Shown in pieces: positions 32,503-42,339 of a stretch of DNA of 64,000 nucleotides. The translations under genes and the position numbers were made by a program. This DNA is from Haliclona indistincta (Eukaryota > Porifera > Demospongiae > Haplosclerida > Chalinidae), in the NCBI GenBank assembly GCA_964017065.1, contig OZ024788.1, forward strand, positions 714,727 to 778,726, given 5' to 3'. Every line of letters begins with the position of its first letter. The stretch's first letter is position 1. The notes beneath the pieces are model-generated. The model had not been told where the DNA came from and did no database searches. It saw only the letters and a program-made list of their open reading frames with translations.

Positions 32503-35163
32503 GAAGATGAAGTGATCGTCAAGATTGACAACAGTGAACTAGTCAATGGTTACACAAAGGTGTGTACGTTGTTACATAGCTATTACGTATTTCATGCCTC
32601 TAAGTTATATGTCCATGACCATCTGTCAGTTGCGTTCAGATAAATGTAAATTGTTAAGATTGTAAACTCAATGTATGAACTCTTGGTTATGTTCATCTGT
32701 GCATTAGCCTGTGCCTTCATTAAGGTGGCGGTATACTGTGTGAGTGTGGCTACAGTGGGTTCGAAAACAGCTTGCTGTCCAGCTAGAAGACAAAACTAAG
32801 CACCAAAAACCAGCTACATGTCGAGAAGATAGGTAAACAAAGCTGTTCTGCAAGTATTTCGAACGCACCTCGTACTATCGCCAGATACACAGCCCGTCAA
32901 GATCGATGAAGTAATGTCACCAAAAATCTCACCATGGGAGTCTTCGAGCAAGGTAAAACAGTGATCACGATGTTTTAAACAGTTTTCGCAAGGGCGACAC
33001 GGAAGAGTTTTTCCTGCTAAATTATTTGATTTAAAATACCGCAAACAAGCTGCTGAGCAGCACCAACAATTGCGTGTTCTCGAGCTTAAAACTGCAATAC
33101 TTGTCGATATTAAAAACAACTCTTCGTGTCGCCCTCTGGAAAACTGTTTAAAGCATCGTGATCACTGTTCTACCTTGCTCAAAGACTCCCGTGGAGAGAT
33201 TTTTGGTGACGTTACTTCATCAGTCTTGACAGGCTGTGTATCTGGCGATAGTACGAAGTGCGTTCGAAATACTTGCAGAACAGCTTTGTTTTCTTATCTT
33301 CTCGATAATAATGTACCGTATTTCCTCTAATAGAAGCCGGGTTCTAATAAACGCCTGGCCTCCAATAAACGCTGGGTACGAAATAAGTTAGCATTGTATT
33401 ACCAGTTTTGTACTTCAGTGCAAATGGCTCAGCTCGTTGTGTGCTTGCCCCAGAAACACACAGGTACCCAGTTCGGAAACACACAGGTACCCGGTTCGAG
33501 TCCCAGTCCCGAAGATAATTTACGTCAAAGCAGTGATTTTTTTACCAAACACCCCTTTGAAAAATAAACGCCTGGGCTTCTATTAGAGGAAATACGGTAG
33601 CTGGTTTTTGGTGCTTAGTTTTGTCTTCTAGCTGGACAGCGAGCTGTTTTCGAACCCACTGTAGCCACACCCACACAGTAAACTGCCACCTTAAGACACA
33701 TTAAAGCTATAATTTCCCTCTCTCTGTTTGTGTGTGCCCATGTGCTTTCTGCTTCATAATAATTAGAATGCTTTGTGATATTTCCTATATTGTGCATAGC
33801 AACCACTGATATCACACAATCAGGATGTTTCCTATTGAATGCATGCAATACCTTGATTAGCAACCAGTATGTGTCAAATGCAACACAAACGAATCTGTGT
33901 ATTCACGAAAAACTTTCACAAAAACAGTGAAGACAGTCGGCAGTTCTTTGACTAATTTCTTGCTGGGTTATATGATTTTATGAATAGCTAGCCTCGCCTC
34001 CAGGCTAGATATCATAATAATATAGCCTGGTACAGACTGTCTACGCATGCGCGCAATATCTACACTAATAATAAGATAATTATATTCATGATTTTAGCAA
34101 GTAGCTGTATTTCCTAGCCATGGGTATTCGTGCAGACAGAGTCGCTGCGTGCAGTTTGCTTGCCTATCGATAGGCATCGAATATAGCAAATTTCAGCAAT
34201 GCAGTGTTAGCCATCGCGGAGCTACGAGCTCGCCCTGTGAAGACTAAGCACGATTGATTGTACACACTCTTTCTTTAGTTGTGCGGAAGGTACGAAGCTA
34301 AAACTGCTCGAGCATGCTCATCTGCCATCTGTGCAGAAATCCTTGCGATGTTTTCGCCGAGCGCTGCTCGTACGCGATATTACAGCTACGTGGTGCCAGA
34401 CAGCACAGCCTGCGTTGCTGTATATCGCGTACGAGCAGCACCATTCCAGCTTTGCCAACTCTCTCAAGAGCATATTTTACAGCGTCATTGAAGGTATCGG
34501 TAGTAGTAACAGTAGCGCTAGCTGAGCGCTAGTCATTGTTGATGTAAATTGGAACGGACGTATATCTAAACGTGCGCGAACAAATTCACGGAACGTACAC
34601 GGTGTTTTACTAATTACACCAGTTTTGGTGTAATTTTGGAGCATGCGCAGACAGTCTGTACCAGGCCATCTCTCAGCTTTGGGGGAGTGGCCTGGAGGCG
34701 AGGCTAATGAATAGCATGAAAGCAGACCTGCGGGTTATTATTCACCCTAAAGACACTTTCTCACAACTGCTTCATTGCAACTGTCTTTCCAATGATATAA
34801 ATACACTCGCAAGTCCCAATCAGAGCAATGTACTGGAGAGGCAATAAGAACTAGCCATCTGAGCGGCATCTGAGTAACTATTATGGCACAATGGTTGCCA
34901 TGGTGACCTTTCATCTTATGGCTTTCTAAATCAATAAATAAACTGGGACAATACTGGGAATAAACTGTTGAGAGTTTATTCCCAGTATTGCCCAGGATGA
35001 GCTATAGTTAGTAAGTGACATGAATCGATTTCTAGCGCTGTTATGCTCATAATTCTGGTGTGCCATCATGTGTTAATAGTGCCTCTCATATCCACACTTA
35101 CAGGAATTTGAAAACAGCCAAGAAAGAAAATTTTCGACCCAAGGAGCCAGTAGGAGCCAGTAG
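32503..35163 (+). CDS. Two candidate coding exons inside the 14.56-kb element
   Basis: Exon 32503-32559 lies between TTCACTACAG and GTGTGTAC and encodes EDEVIVKIDNSELVNGYTK. An exon starting at 35104 after CACACTTACAG encodes EFENSQERKFSTQGASRSQ and stops at 35161-35163. Both are phase 0 and join in frame. The 2.5-kb intron between them contains a foldback and a Mutator-like element, which is what one expects of insertions tolerated in an intron. Upstream exons in the same frame are not identified; the pair at 30300/30490 is out of frame with it. The family is not recognised. Confidence 0.35.
32720..33694. mobile_element. Foldback element with long arms
   Basis: AAGGTGGCGGTATACTGTGT at the left is mirrored by ACAGTAAACTGCCACCTT at the right, and the inverted similarity continues through most of the interior (arms about 32723-33080 and 33095-33692). 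Both arms keep an open frame encoding ENCLKHRDHC and TGCVSGDST motifs, read outward from the centre. That frame is of no recognised family. The right arm is interrupted by a 282-bp element at 33316. Confidence 0.8.
33316..33597. mobile_element. 282-bp TA-flanked MITE nested in the foldback
   Basis: CCGTATTTCCTCTAATAGAA and its inverse (TTCTATTAGAGGAAATACGG) are flanked by TA on both sides. The opposite arm of the foldback reads CATGTAGCTGGT uninterrupted and gives the empty site. Internally it carries ATAAACGCCTGG-type repeats near both ends. Confidence 0.9.
33695..33988. other. Spacer inside the 14.56-kb element
   Basis: Nothing is recognised. Confidence 0.5.
33989..34706. mobile_element. 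718-bp Mutator-like element
   Basis: TAGCCTCGCCTCCAGGCTAG at the left and GGCCTGGAGGCGAGGCTA at the right are flanked by the perfect 9-bp direct repeat ATGAATAGC (33980-33988, 34707-34715). Inner inverted blocks (GCCTGGTACAGACTGTCTAC against GACAGTCTGTACCAGGCC) extend the symmetry. The GC-richer interior holds overlapping short frames of no recognised family. Confidence 0.9.
34943..34995. repeat. Near-perfect hairpin
   Basis: CTGGGACAATACTGGGAATA and its inverse form a stem of about 23 bp around a 6-base loop (GTTGAG), with one unpaired base. It lies inside the 14.56-kb element with no gene next to it. Confidence 0.8.
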
Positions 35164-35249
35164 TGAAGACGTTAACTTATTGCTGTACTCTGGATTGTCA
35201 TTGTGTACCTTAATAATTATTGTTTTTTTCTGTCAACATCAAAATGAAT

Positions 35250-35449
35250 ATTTGTGACATCACCATTAATATTTTAGTGACATCACCAGTAATAAGTAGT
35301 GACATCACCAGTAATAAGTAGTGACGATCACCAGGAATAAGTAGTGAGCCAAGAGAGTAGTGAACCTCACCACTATCTAGGTGGTGATATCTGTGGCAAG
35401 GTTTTCACCGATTTTTTTTTGTGACGTTCACCAGTCAGTTTTTACAGTG
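35250..35449. repeat. Right subterminal repeats of the 14.56-kb element
   Basis: Repeated AGTGACATCACCAGTAATAA units and GTGAACCTCACCACTA variants mirror the left-end array and run into the terminal AGTTTTTACAGTG. Confidence 0.85.
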
Positions 35450-35459
35450 TACCCTCAAA

Positions 35460-35520
35460 CGTGGTCACGTGAGCTCCTAATCACGCAGTAATTTTAAATT
35501 TCGGTAATGGTTTTTTACCT
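35460..35520. promoter_or_regulatory. Conserved CACGTG block displaced from family 1 copy 5
   Basis: GTGGTCACGTGAGCTCCTAA followed by TCACGCAGTAATTTTAAATT matches the block of unit 3. Here it lies on the far side of the 14.56-kb insertion from its family 1 gene, while the partner-gene side remains attached. Confidence 0.65.
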
Positions 35521-35689
35521 TAGGTGGTAAGCAATGGCTCATGATGTACTTATAAGCTGAAAAGGTATTTCTGATATCTGTAAAATATGTGTTATGGTGA
35601 TGGAATGTATCTATGCATGGGAGTACAGAGTATGATTTATACAAGGACACAGTATTGATATTGTATACTCTAGTTGACTACTATAATGT

Positions 35690-36585
35690 GTTATTATCCA
35701 TTGAGCCCGACTGATGAACAATTGGATAGTATTGTCACCTCAAATAGCTGTAACTACAGTGAAGACTATCGTTAGTCCATCATCAGTACAAGCTACCTGT
35801 GTTCACACTACCTGGTGCTGTGGATGATAATGTTGAGGAATGGGAAGAGAGTCCGCAAAGATTTACTGAAGTATCCAAACCCGAGACTGAGGTAGCCACA
35901 AGTGGACATACCTCTATCCCTCTGTCTACTAATCAACAGCACAGAGAAGAGCTTGCTGATGAATGGTACACTCACTCACTCAACATACAGTTATCATGTG
36001 TATAATTTCTCTTTGATTTAGGGGTTTTGCAAGTCCAGAGACTGCTAAGTTATTGATGCGTAGAGCAGGCAGACACCAGCAATTGAGAATGAGATCTGAA
36101 CAAAGAAAGAAGCTAGCTGGCAGCCCCACCGAGCGATTGGCTCAGTTTAAACGACTTACTGCAGAACCAACCAATCAGATGAGATGGAAGGAAGGAGAGA
36201 CTCGGAGGGTGTGCCGTCATGTTAGAGTGTCACCTATTCCGGAACGAAGTCATGATTTGAAATTCCAGTAAGTTCTAGCTTTAGTTATCATTATCATTTG
36301 ATCTCTTGTTCAAGATGGCAGCATAATCATCAGGTGATCCACAGAGATGCTGCAATGAAGCTATCTCCAGTACTATCAACATTACCACATTCTCACTCTA
36401 CAAGTCAGTTGCCTCCTCTTGAGCCGCATGTGTTGGCTGGACACACCCCCAGACTAGTGGTGAGATAGGTGTATCTATAGAAGATGAGCATGTGTTACTG
36501 TTGTATTGTACCACAGAGCTCTGATGCACAGAACCAGCTAGTTCAACAACAACAACAGCAGCACACTAATGTAGCTAACAGATAG
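35690..36585 (+). pseudogene. Partner gene 3' end, copy 5
   Basis: Exon a is 5'-truncated and internally deleted exactly as in copy 3, but its last part (FTLPGAVDDNVEEWEESPQR to EELADEW) joins exon b (36022-36267) in frame. Exon c (36315-36459) and exon d (36517-36585) are intact, with six glutamines and HTNVANR at the end. Of the five copies, this has the best-preserved 3' exons. Lacking the exon a acceptor, it probably depends on something upstream or is dead. The family is not recognised. Confidence 0.6.
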
Positions 36586-36715
36586 TTAATGCTGTCACAA
36601 ACATTTAATTACTAGTTGATGAATTATTATCTAAATAAAAATTTTATAATTCTACTTCATTACTGAACATAGCTTTCTTGCAGCAGTAGTTGTTGCTGTC
36701 AAGTTTCAGTAAATC

Positions 36716-37195
36716 TTCTTCCTAGGATTGCTTTTTCTACTCAGCATTGCTGTGATCGTAAACAGGCAGTGGGAACTGGATGGCTCCGTGGGAAGGTCTC
36801 GTGCCTGCACTGTACGAGTGGTCGAGCTGGAGAAGAGAGTGGGGTTATACAGAGACGAAGAGCGGAAGGAGTTGATAAATTGCCGAGACCAGGTGAAGGA
36901 ATTATCCGTATTGCATGGTAGCTGCATTGTATATAAAGAGAACTTGAAGGATCATGTGAAAGACAATGAAGATTCCAAAGCGCTGGTTGAGCAAGCAAAA
37001 GATTTGACTGCGCTGTTGACTAAACGAGAAAATCTGGTTTTCAAACAAGCTGAGGAGATGAATGAGTGTCAGAAGCACCTGCACGAAGTGGAAGTTGAGG
37101 CTCGTCAACTAATTAAGAGGGCTGAAGAATTTGCTGCCTTATATAAGGTGTGCAATGAACAGTTAGCAGCAACACATCCAGCTGTTAAAAATTAG
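36716..37195 (+). pseudogene. Family 2 fragment, 5'-truncated
   Basis: The frame encodes LLFLLSIAVIVNRQWELDGS, which is the membrane span and following residues of family 2. A long coiled coil follows, with Cys at intervals (RACTVRV, INCRDQ, GSCIVYK, NECQKHL, KVCNEQL), ending at 37195. No start codon or first exon precedes it: a stop lies at 36710 and the upstream 55 bp match the 3' end of the gene at 15342, in antisense. The copy therefore begins at a recombination junction. The rest is open for about 155 aa. Confidence 0.65.
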
Positions 37196-37638
37196 TCATC
37201 TAGGAGTGAATGTTGGTGTGGATAAGAACTATCTGGACCTAGTATCAAGTTATTCTTTTAGTGATAATTAATTTGTAACACCTAGAACATTAATAATTTA
37301 TTTGACTGCTGATCTAAATGATGTTAAAGTATAATTAGAGTACAATGAAACACATACCCACACAGCTATTATAATGTGTGTGCACTATTGTTATAAGAAT
37401 GACATTTAGTAACAGTTCAGTGTACACATGCAGCAACAGTACTGACAGGCATGTTCTCCTTTACAAGTTCTAAAAAAATCATTACATACATGTAGCTACT
37501 CATTAATTATTAATGTCTGTACTACACTACTAACACTACATCCATAATGCAGCTACTAGAGTACCGGGTATGTGACAGGCAAAATTCAATGAGATCCACA
37601 GTCATGAATAATAAAATTTTATTGTCACCCTAAGGTCG
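37196..37638. other. Spacer and 5' flank of MATH gene A
   Basis: No gene is seen. AT-rich sequence, with CCACAGTCATGAATAATAAA and CACCCTAAGGTCG just before the start codon; no paralogous promoter block is recognised. Confidence 0.5.
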
Positions 37639-39210
37639 ATGTCGGAACAGCGCAAAACAGTCACGGTTCCCGAGGCTGCAACACTCACAGCTGGTCCTCA
37701 AGATGTTTGTAGACAAGATCAGGTATATTATACTTTTAAATGACTGCGGACACTCAGGCTGATTATTATCTATTATCAGCGCCCTGGTGGCGGCAACGAC
37801 GAGACCCCGTCCCCGAGCGGCGTTCCACCGACCAGAAATAGTGCAAAACAAGAGGTTTGTATGTACAGAACTAGCTTCTTCGTTATGTCTGTATTATTTT
37901 TCTAGCTACAAGTGACCAAAACTACTACAACAGTGAACCGAGCCGTGGACAAGATAGTGTTGATTGCACTAGCTATTCTGGTAGTCATGTTAGCGATGAG
38001 TATAGAACATAATTACATGTACAGAATGTACTTTGACTCAGAGATAGAGCTACTCAAAGCCAGAAATGAGCAACTCATGAAATCCAGTGAAAACACTGAT
38101 CGATCGATGAATATGTTGACGAGTTCCCACGAATCACTGTCACAACAACTGAATGATCTACAACAAGAAATTGATTCTGTTCAAAATAATGCAACAAAAC
38201 TAGTTAGAGAATCACCTGAACTGCACCTGCATAACCAAGCACCAATGGAGTTCATCATCAGTGATTACCATGAGAAGAAAGAAGCTAATGAAGAGTGGAA
38301 CAGTTCACCATTTTATACCCACAACAGAGGCTATAAGTTCCGTCTCAATGTGTTCCCCAATGGTAATGGTAGAGGCAGAGGTTCTCACCTTTCAGTATAT
38401 GGTCAACTTATGAGAGGAGAATATGATAATGAGTTAGAATGGCCATTTGAAGGAGACATCAGAGTAGAGCTACTGAACTGGAGAGCTGATGAAAATCACA
38501 AATTATTTACAATTAGCTTTAATGGACGAACTGATCCACACAGCGCATACTCTTCTCGTCTCACTGATCAAGAGACTGCGCGTGCCTATGGCAGACCTCA
38601 ATTCATATCTCTCACTGACCTGTTGTCCACCACAAACACAGAATACTTGCGTGACGACTACCTCAAACTAAGAATTAGTGCTATAGTCTACTCCACACCT
38701 CTCCTCCCTCTGATCCCAGCATGGCAGGACCCCCTCATCAGCACCCAGTCTGGGGCTCAGTTCACAATATCAGAGTATTCTAAACGCAAGCTATTCGATA
38801 ACTTATACTTCCGTCCACTATTCACCACCGGCCCACAGGGTTATACATTATGCCTCAGAGTGGATGCTAATGGTTATGGTGATGGTAAGGGTAGCCACTT
38901 GTCGATCTTTGCTTACATCATGAAAGGTCAGCACGATGACCACCTCCAGTGGCCTTTCACTGGTACCATCATCATTGAGCTCCTCAACTGGCTGGAGGAC
39001 AAGGAACACTGCAAGATTACACTCACAGTTGATACAAATACAGAATTTGTTAGAGTTACAGAAGGAAAGCCGTTTGGTAACGGTCGTGGTTATCCACAGT
39101 TCATCTCTCATTCCTCTCTCACCTCATCCACTACTAACACACAATATCTTTACCAGGAATGTGTGAGAGTATACAAGCCATACCCAACTAAACCATTGTT
39201 TTGTCATTAG
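37639..39210 (+). CDS. MATH gene A: membrane-anchored coiled-coil protein with two MATH domains
   Basis: Three exons, 37639-37722, 37780-37854 and 37906-39210, all joined in phase 0 at GT-AG sites, give 487 aa. Exon 1 encodes MSEQRKTVTVPEAATLTAGP and exon 2 a Pro/Gly-rich linker. The last exon opens with a membrane span (IVLIALAILVVMLAM, about 70-85), a coiled coil (SEIELLKARNEQLM, about 98-148), then two MATH/TRAF-like domains (about 165-315 and 335-475). Each has the W/F-Y-T-x-GYKFRL or GYTLCLRV strand, GKGSHLSIF-type strand and WPFTGTIIIELLNW. Basic residues precede the span, so the MATH pair would be outside or lumenal, with NSS and NAT sequons. Coiled coil plus MATH trimerises in TRAFs; meprins have extracellular MATH domains. 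A receptor role is inference. Confidence 0.88.
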
Positions 39211-39464
39211 TATGCATGCTTAGTTAATGAGAAGGAAGAGAGCAACCATTGTTTTTTTTATAGTTATCATAACTGAGCGATCATCAGCGATTGAGCTGTT
39301 GTCAACACATGCAGCAACACATTGATCATGATGATGAAGGGTCATGATACACATGATTAGTAGTGATCATATTATCATCTTCTAGCAGTAGTTGATGGTA
39401 TGTTCTATTGGGAGCCAGTGCGCTGCTGTGAACTAGCTAGCTGCTGTCCGTGTAGTGTGACCTA
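39211..39464. other. 3' flank of MATH gene A
   Basis: AAGGGTCATGATACACATGA and neighbouring sequence recur inverted at 61250-61340 downstream of MATH gene B, so the duplication includes the 3' flank. Confidence 0.6.
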
Positions 39465-39669
39465 CCGTATAGCGGGAAATTTTCGTGGGAGAAAATTTTC
39501 GCGAATGCGCGAGATAGAGCATTTCGCGAATAATATTTTCGCGAATCAGCGCTATTACCCTATCTTTGTCAACAGAAAACAAGACATTCGCGGATAATAT
39601 TTTCGCGAATTGCCTGTAATTCGCGAAATTCGCGAAAATTTTCTCCCGCGAAACTTTCCCGCTATACGG
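39465..39669. mobile_element. 205-bp TA-flanked MITE
   Basis: CCGTATAGCGGGAAATTTTC and its inverse bound an element with arms of about 45 bp rich in TTCGCGAA. TA flanks both ends (39463-39464, 39670-39671). The following sequence ACTGGTGCATTTTT continues the family 1 3' flank, so it inserted beside family 1 copy 6. Confidence 0.9.
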
Positions 39670-40007
39670 TATACTGGTGCATTTTTTTAACAGTATGTGA
39701 AATATGTAACTGCATAATTATCGTAAAATGGTCACTTTACTCACTTTACAACACTTATCAGCTAGTTGCCGTAGTATAATTAAAATTGCTAAAAGCAGTA
39801 CATCCAAGTTTTAGGCCTTGTATTAACAATAATAATTCAGTAGTAAAGATTAAATTGCTAATTTTATTTAATAACCTCACAGCTATAGTGTGGGTGTGAC
39901 GTAGTGTGTCTATTCATGTATGGTACTATAATGTAATTCTAACTGATTAAACTAAGATATTCATGCATGCTTCATGGAAATCTTGACAGCTGTCACACAC
40001 ATAGTAC
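39670..40007. other. 3' flank of family 1 copy 6
   Basis: Similar to 7440-7777 beside copy 1. It contains the conserved TTGACAGCTGTCACACACAT block. No gene. Confidence 0.6.
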
Positions 40008-40930
40008 TCATCGCCTTCCTCCCTTCTTCTTGTTGCAAGCTGCTAGACTAGTCTCACACTTTGTTAGACTGTTCTGTGATGTTATCAACGACTTCTGTGA
40101 TGTTTTCAACTCATGAGAACACTTCTCTTTTTCAACAACAAGCGTTTGTGAACTCTTCAAGAGAGAATCTGACTTATCCTGCAAATTCTTCAAGTGCTTG
40201 GTACATTGCACATTCCTCTCCTTTTCATCAGCTATTTGATATTTACCATCCTGCAGCATCGTCTCCAGTAGCTCTCTGTGTCGCAATACAGCTAGTGTCG
40301 TACTGTTGTCTTCCAAGTTCTGCTTATAGACGACACATCTCCCGACCATTTCAGTCAGGTTGTTGTGATCGGTTCGACACTTCTTCAGCTCAGTGAGTTG
40401 TTCCTCTCCACACTTTCCGACTTTAGTGCTTAGATCAAGGATCCATTGAGTGCAGTTGGCTTTGTCATCCAAGGCTCTCTCCAGTTCAATATGCCTCTGC
40501 AGAACCAGTGCCACACTGACAGCTAAGAGTAAGGACAGGAAGAAAGAAGCCGTGCTATATCGGGAACTCCATTTGTCTATATTGTGCACATTCAACCTCA
40601 ATTTAGCTATCTGCAGAGAAAGGTATAATGATAATGTTTAAATACTTGTATACCTACTTCATCATCCTTTGCTTCTAGCTCTCTTTTCGTTGTGTTGTCT
40701 TTTGCTGCCAGCTCCCGCTCTCTCCTTTCAACTTCAGCTCTTATCGCATTGTCTTTCGCCGCCAGCTCGTTCTTGGTTGCTTCATCTTTTGCTGCAAGCT
40801 CTCTTTCTCTTCTCTCTGCTTCGTTCCTTATTGCCGTATCTTTCTCGGCAACCACTTCATCTCTTTTCACCAATTCTTGCTTCAACTCAGCTATTTTTTC
40901 ATCTTTCAATTGCAGTACTTCGTTGTTCAT
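40008..40930 (-). CDS. Family 1 copy 6: membrane coiled-coil protein
   Basis: Exon 1 (40930-40658, 91 codons) and exon 2 (40610-40008) join in phase 0 over a 47-bp intron to give 291 aa. Exon 1 starts MNNEVLQLKDEKIAELKQEL and is a charged coiled coil. Exon 2 has IAKLRLNVHNIDKW, the span FFLSLLLAVSVALVL and a long coiled coil with GRCVVYK, QCTKHL, KCSHEL and KCETSLAACNKKKGG cysteines and an NST sequon. Both exons are open, and it is the only intact copy with the longer exon 2 (KVGKCGEEQLTELKKCRTDH). No partner gene lies next to it. Function unknown. Confidence 0.85.
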
Positions 40931-40984
40931 GTTGTCGTCAAACCGCGGGCAAAACCTAACTGCACAGCCTGAATACGCCCAGAA

Positions 40985-41043
40985 GTGATCACGTGAGCTC
41001 CTACTCACGCGGTAATTTTAAATTTCGGAAATGATTTTTTACC
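40985..41043. promoter_or_regulatory. Conserved CACGTG upstream block, unit 6
   Basis: GTGATCACGTGAGCTCCTAC followed by TCACGCGGTAATTTTAAATT lies 55 bp upstream of the copy 6 start codon, as in the other units. Confidence 0.55.
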
Positions 41044-41469
41044 TTTGGTGGCTCATGATGTACTTATAAGCTGTGACAATTATTTATAAAGCTCTTGAGC
41101 TAATTTCTGATATCTGTGTGTTATACTTGTGGCAGCTGCTGTTGCTTGCCAAATCATGCATGGTGTCCATTACAACATGTGAGGTATTGCTTTCAGTCAG
41201 CTAAGTTATGTACACATGATATGGTACTGGTGCATGCATACGAGCCGGTGCAGCTGTGTAAGGTGTGATTCCACAGGTTTTCTTGTGGAACTTGATATCT
41301 GATATTCCACGGGAAGTCAGTGTCAAGTCACATGACTCCCATTGGGCAAAAAAGACATTACGATAATTTATTATTTGAAATGATCCTCCTTCCAGGGAGA
41401 GAAAAATAGGAATGAGTGCGAGTTGTGAGTCAACCTCACCCCTGACCCATAGAAACCTACTGACATCAG
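41044..41469. other. Unit remnant and unassigned sequence
   Basis: The first 170 bp are the unit sequence downstream of the CACGTG block (TGATATCTGTGTGTTATACT, GTGGCAGCTGCTGTTGCTTG). From about 41220 sequence of unknown origin begins and stays open in the frame of the neighbouring gene (TPYTAAPARMHAPVPYHVYI). No exon of the partner gene follows, so the unit is cut here. Confidence 0.5.
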
Positions 41470-42281
41470 TAGGCATGTGGTTGCCATGGTTATATACCAT
41501 GCCTTGACAGGCTGTTAGTTCTTCACCACATTTATCGTATTTCGACTTGATCCTCTCTTTCTCTATGACAAATTCGGTCATATTCACTGCAAATAGACGA
41601 ACCTCGGCCTGCACTTGAGGCGCTTATGACAATCGTCTCTCCCCTCAGCTTGTTTCGCTGCTAGATCCCCGGCTTCCTTTAGCCTTCCCATAAGATCATC
41701 TGCTTGCTTTATCAATGCTGTGGAATTCTGCCCACTCTGACTCTCGTCATATCTTCCCTTCAATTCAGTTAAATTGTTCATTTTTTCTCGGCACGCTTTC
41801 AACTCGTCCAGCTGTTCTTTGCCGCATTTTCCGACCCACGTCCCGCACCAGGTCGACCACTTTTCCAGTGCAGTTACGAGACCTTTCAATGGAACTATTC
41901 AGTTCCAACTGCCTGTTTACGATCACACCAATGCTGAGCAGAAAGATAAACCCGAGGAACAGTGACGCTATCCGGTATAACGCCGGCTCGCCCGTGTTGC
42001 CCAGCGTAATAATTTGTTTGAGTAAATCCTTGACCTGAATGGAGAGACCAACATACGATGATCACAGCACATGAGGTGAATCCGCAGTGACGAACTAGCT
42101 ATGCTGCCCGGAAGAATTGTAGCATAGATCGTACCTCTTCGTTTTTTCCACTGGATCTGTTTGTTTTGTCTGTCTGTTTGTTTTGCCGCTCTACTACTGC
42201 CTGTAGCGGGTTAGCGGGCTTGTGCGGCTGGTCAGGACCGTTTGGGACATCGCAAGCAAGGTGTCTAGCAGAAACGCCCAT
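41470..42281 (-). pseudogene. Family 2 gene, two frameshifts
   Basis: Exon 1 (42281-42135, 49 codons) encodes MGVSARHLACDVPNGPDQPH and LQAVVERQNKQTDK, ending at a GAG/GTAC donor. Exon 2 starts at 42034 after ATTCAG and encodes VKDLLKQIITLGNTGE, the span SLFLGFIFLLSIGVIV and SRNCTGKVVDLVRDVG. A four-base insertion relative to the copy at 44900 (GTGGGTCGGAAAATG against GTGGGAAAATG) then shifts the frame into CGKEQLDELKACREKMNN. A second shift near 41645 moves into QAEVRLFAVNMTEFVIEKER. Only the first exon and span are in one frame. The design is coiled coil, span, coiled coil with Cys, like family 1. Confidence 0.7.
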
Positions 42282-42339
42282 GCACAGTAGACTAAGAGGG
42301 CGTGTTTATCTTATGAGGGGAAATCCCCTCTTACTCACA

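Larger units (their letters stand above)
20893..35449. mobile_element. 14.56-kb composite DNA transposon with CACTG ends
   Basis: The left end is CACTGTAAAAACT followed by GGTGAACGTCAC-type repeats. The right end is the inverse (GTGACGTTCACC, then AGTTTTTACAGTG). TA flanks both sides (20891-20892, 35450-35451). The paralogous unit 3 reads CACGGAATACCCTCAAAC without interruption at 13946-13963, giving the exact empty site. CACTG ends with subterminal repeats and a 2-bp duplication fit the CMC (CACTA/Mirage/Chapaev) group; that placement is inference. No CMC transposase is readable. The inside holds a 34-residue protein repeat, a 94-bp satellite, an RT remnant, candidate spliced exons and at least six nested insertions. 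Confidence 0.8.

Noticed and set aside
33423..33510. tRNA-like A box (TGGCTCAGCTCG) and B box (GGTTCGAGTCCC) within the 282-bp MITE
   Set aside because: The T-stem does not pair well and no full cloverleaf can be drawn. At most a degenerate tRNA-derived fragment.
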